15,966 nucleotides of DNA from Bdellovibrionaceae bacterium UBA1609 (GTDB lineage: Bacteria; Bdellovibrionota; Bdellovibrionia; Bdellovibrionales; UBA1609). Where the stretch lies: positions 1 to 15,966 of the forward strand of contig DCMZ01000013.1 of assembly GCA_002321895.1 (NCBI GenBank), read 5' to 3'. The position numbers and the translations under genes were made by a program. Positions 14,817 through 15,966 of the stretch are shown here, piece by piece; the first letter of the stretch is position 1, and each line of letters begins with the position of its first letter. The notes beneath the pieces are model-generated. The model saw only the letters and a list, made by a program, of their open reading frames with translations, had not been told where the DNA came from and did no database searches.

Positions 14817-14837
14817 ATGTTGAAACTTGGAGGATAA
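14817..14837 (+). CDS. Six-codon leader mini-ORF upstream of fliC
   Basis: ATG TTG AAA CTT GGA GGA TAA encodes MLKLGG. It is preceded by a perfect Shine-Dalgarno sequence AAGGAGGT (14803-14810) at 6 nt spacing. Its GGA GGA codons are the flagellin Shine-Dalgarno sequence (14829-14834), and its TAA ends 1 nt before the flagellin ATG. A ribosome translating it would stop right at the flagellin start, so it could boost or gate flagellin translation. It is visible in the sequence, but whether it is translated is unknown. Confidence 0.4.
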   Translation: MLKLGG

Positions 14838-14838
14838 A

Positions 14839-15672
14839 ATGAGTTTTAGAGTATCAACTAACGTAAGTGCAATTAACGCACAAAGAAATTTAGTAAACAG
14901 TCAAAAACATATTGGTGAATCTTATGCAAAGCTAGCTTCAGGTAGCAGAATTAACAAAGCTGCCGACGATGCTGCTGGTCTTGCGATTTCAGAAAACTTA
15001 AAAGGTCAGGTCAGATCTATACGTCAATCAAACAGAAACGCTAACGATGGTATTTCCATGGTTCAAGTGGCTGAAGGTGGATTGAACGAAATCGGTAACA
15101 TTATAATCCGTCTTCGTGAGTTGGGAATCCAAGCCGCTTCGGACACTATTGGACAAGACGAGCGTGGTTTTATTGACACAGAAGTTCAGCAGTTAAAGAA
15201 CGAAATGGAACGTATTGCGAACGTTACAACTTGGGGTACAACTAAGTTGCTTGACGGCTCCAGCCCTACGTTTGATTTTCAAGTAGGTATTTTTAATAAC
15301 GACTTTGAAGATCGTATTTCATTTGAAGCTTCTGAGAACGTTGCCACTTTAGATTCATTAGGACTCTCTGGTCTAGATTACACATCTAAAGAAGGAGCTC
15401 AAACGGCCCTTGAAGAGCTAGATGCTGCTCAACTTAACGTTAACGGCATGAGATCAAATCTTGGAGCCTTGCAAAACCGACTACAATCTACGTCTACGAA
15501 CTTATCTGTTGCGGAAGAGAACCTTTCTGCTGCGAACAGTCGAATTCGTGACACGGATGTTGCGGAGGCGTCTTCAGAACTCACTCGTAACAACATCTTG
15601 TTACAAGCGGGTGTGTCTACCTTGGCTCAAGCCAACCAGACAAACGCTATGGCATTAAGTTTAATTGGTTAA
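14839..15672 (+). CDS. fliC: Flagellin (short form)
   Basis: This 277-aa flagellar filament subunit is exported by the flagellar type III apparatus and polymerised at the filament tip. The N-terminal D0/D1 region is classical: VSTNVSAINAQRNL, LASGSRINKAADDAAGLAIS (33-51) and a segment near residues 71-101 containing RLRELGIQAAS. The C-terminal D1/D0 region (about 190-277) includes RIRDTDVAEASSELT and ends QTNAMALSLIG. Between them is only a short linker (about 135-185), so the variable D2/D3 domains are absent, as in other compact flagellins. The ATG at 14839 is preferred because GGAGG is 5 nt upstream; an in-frame TTG at 14827 overlaps that site. A strong terminator follows, so the gene is monocistronic. 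Flagellar sigma28 control is likely from the upstream sequence. Confidence 0.97.
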   Translation: MSFRVSTNVSAINAQRNLVNSQKHIGESYAKLASGSRINKAADDAAGLAISENLKGQVRSIRQSNRNANDGISMVQVAEGGLNEIGNIIIRLRELGIQAASDTIGQDERGFIDTEVQQLKNEMERIANVTTWGTTKLLDGSSPTFDFQVGIFNNDFEDRISFEASENVATLDSLGLSGLDYTSKEGAQTALEELDAAQLNVNGMRSNLGALQNRLQSTSTNLSVAEENLSAANSRIRDTDVAEASSELTRNNILLQAGVSTLAQANQTNAMALSLIG

Positions 15673-15695
15673 TACCATTACCAACTATCACTCTG

Positions 15696-15725
15696 GGGTC
15701 TGATCTATGGTCAGACCCTTTTTTT
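15696..15725 (+). terminator. Rho-independent terminator of fliC
   Basis: GGGTCTGA-TCTATGG-TCAGACCC forms a perfect 8-bp stem with a 7-nt loop, followed by seven T, 23 nt after the flagellin stop. It is strong and oriented with fliC. Confidence 0.95.
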
Positions 15726-15846
15726 ATACACATAGCCTGGCGCAGCAATCACTCTGGATAGTTTCTTCAGCACAATAATTTGATATTGTTGAGGGGCATT
15801 TTTTAGAGCGAGTGGCTCAATGTAATTCGTATTTAAGGGGACTGAA

Positions 15847-15966
15847 ATGGCTAAGAAGAAGGCATCTAAGAAAACGGCGACTAAAAAGAAAGCTACTAAG
15901 AAAAAAGCGACCAAGAAGAAAGTGGCTAAGAAAAAGGTAGCCAAAAAGAAAGCTACTAAGAAAAAG
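15847..15966 (+). CDS. Lysine-rich histone H1-like protein (3' end outside window)
   Basis: The 40 visible codons begin MAKKKASKKTATKKK and continue as six copies of a five-residue unit (A/V)(T/A)KKK to the window edge. About 60% of residues are lysine and the rest are almost all Ala, Thr and Val. Such tails resemble the C-terminal domain of eukaryotic histone H1 and bacterial KAT-repeat nucleoid proteins, which bind DNA by charge. DNA binding is therefore inferred. The Shine-Dalgarno sequence AAGGGG (15835-15840) is 6 nt before the ATG. The gene follows the flagellin terminator and a 121-nt spacer with no clear promoter. Total length and any other domain are unknown because the gene is truncated by the window. 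Confidence 0.85.
   Translation, partial: MAKKKASKKTATKKKATKKKATKKKVAKKKVAKKKATKKK
15877..15966 (+). repeat. In-frame 15-bp tandem repeat encoding (A/V)(T/A)KKK
   Basis: Six consecutive 15-bp units are imperfect at the DNA level (varied Ala, Val, Thr and Lys codons) but nearly uniform in protein. The array continues past the window edge, so the copy number is a minimum. Confidence 0.9.

Noticed and set aside
15711..15944. Minus-strand 77-codon frame rich in Phe, Leu, Ala and Val.
   Set aside because: It is the reverse complement of the lysine-repeat gene; the FFLxA pattern simply mirrors the AAG/AAA repeats.

Overview
The window looks like an ordinary chromosomal segment of a flagellated Gram-negative proteobacterium. 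By eye its base composition is moderately AT-rich. A deltaproteobacterial or Bdellovibrio-like lineage is my best guess. It rests on the short flagellin (277 aa), the NtrY/NtrX pair, the riboflavin-gene arrangement and the lysine-rich histone-like protein. No single sequence proves it. I see no insertion sequence, prophage, CRISPR array, toxin-antitoxin pair or defence module.

Layout, in the direction of transcription on the minus strand (right to left): clpB (disaggregase) has a sigma70-like promoter and a terminator. A good promoter then starts a tight riboflavin operon: ribE, a RibB/RibA-like fusion and ribH, with 4-nt stop/start overlaps, followed by an unknown 92-aa gene and a terminator hairpin. 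Only about 12 nt after that terminator begins ntrY, which abuts ntrX, which is followed by proS. Next come a possible 42-aa exported microprotein, a structured leader ending in an intrinsic terminator, pyrF and rlmB. Last is a tRNA operon (Thr-UGU, Tyr-GUA and the 5' end of a probable tRNA-Gly). In many bacteria this tRNA order precedes tuf, so tuf may lie just beyond position 1.

On the plus strand (right end), divergent from clpB: an 89-aa four-cysteine protein of unknown function is followed 2 nt later by a membrane-anchored alpha/beta hydrolase. A 370-nt gap follows that holds little except a probable flagellar sigma28 promoter. Then come a flagellin gene with a strong terminator and the start of a lysine-rich, histone H1-like repeat protein cut off by the window end.

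Most of the content is housekeeping: translation (proS, tRNAs, rlmB), cofactor and pyrimidine synthesis, proteostasis, envelope sensing and motility. The points most worth a second look are these. The GTP cyclohydrolase II half of the RibBA-like protein has lost all three zinc cysteines. Terminators sit directly in front of pyrF and ntrY. The flagellin leader contains a six-codon mini-ORF with a perfect Shine-Dalgarno sequence. The tRNA-Thr has mispairs at the acceptor/T-arm junction. Several small proteins are unrecognised. I did not find a convincing new multi-gene system.
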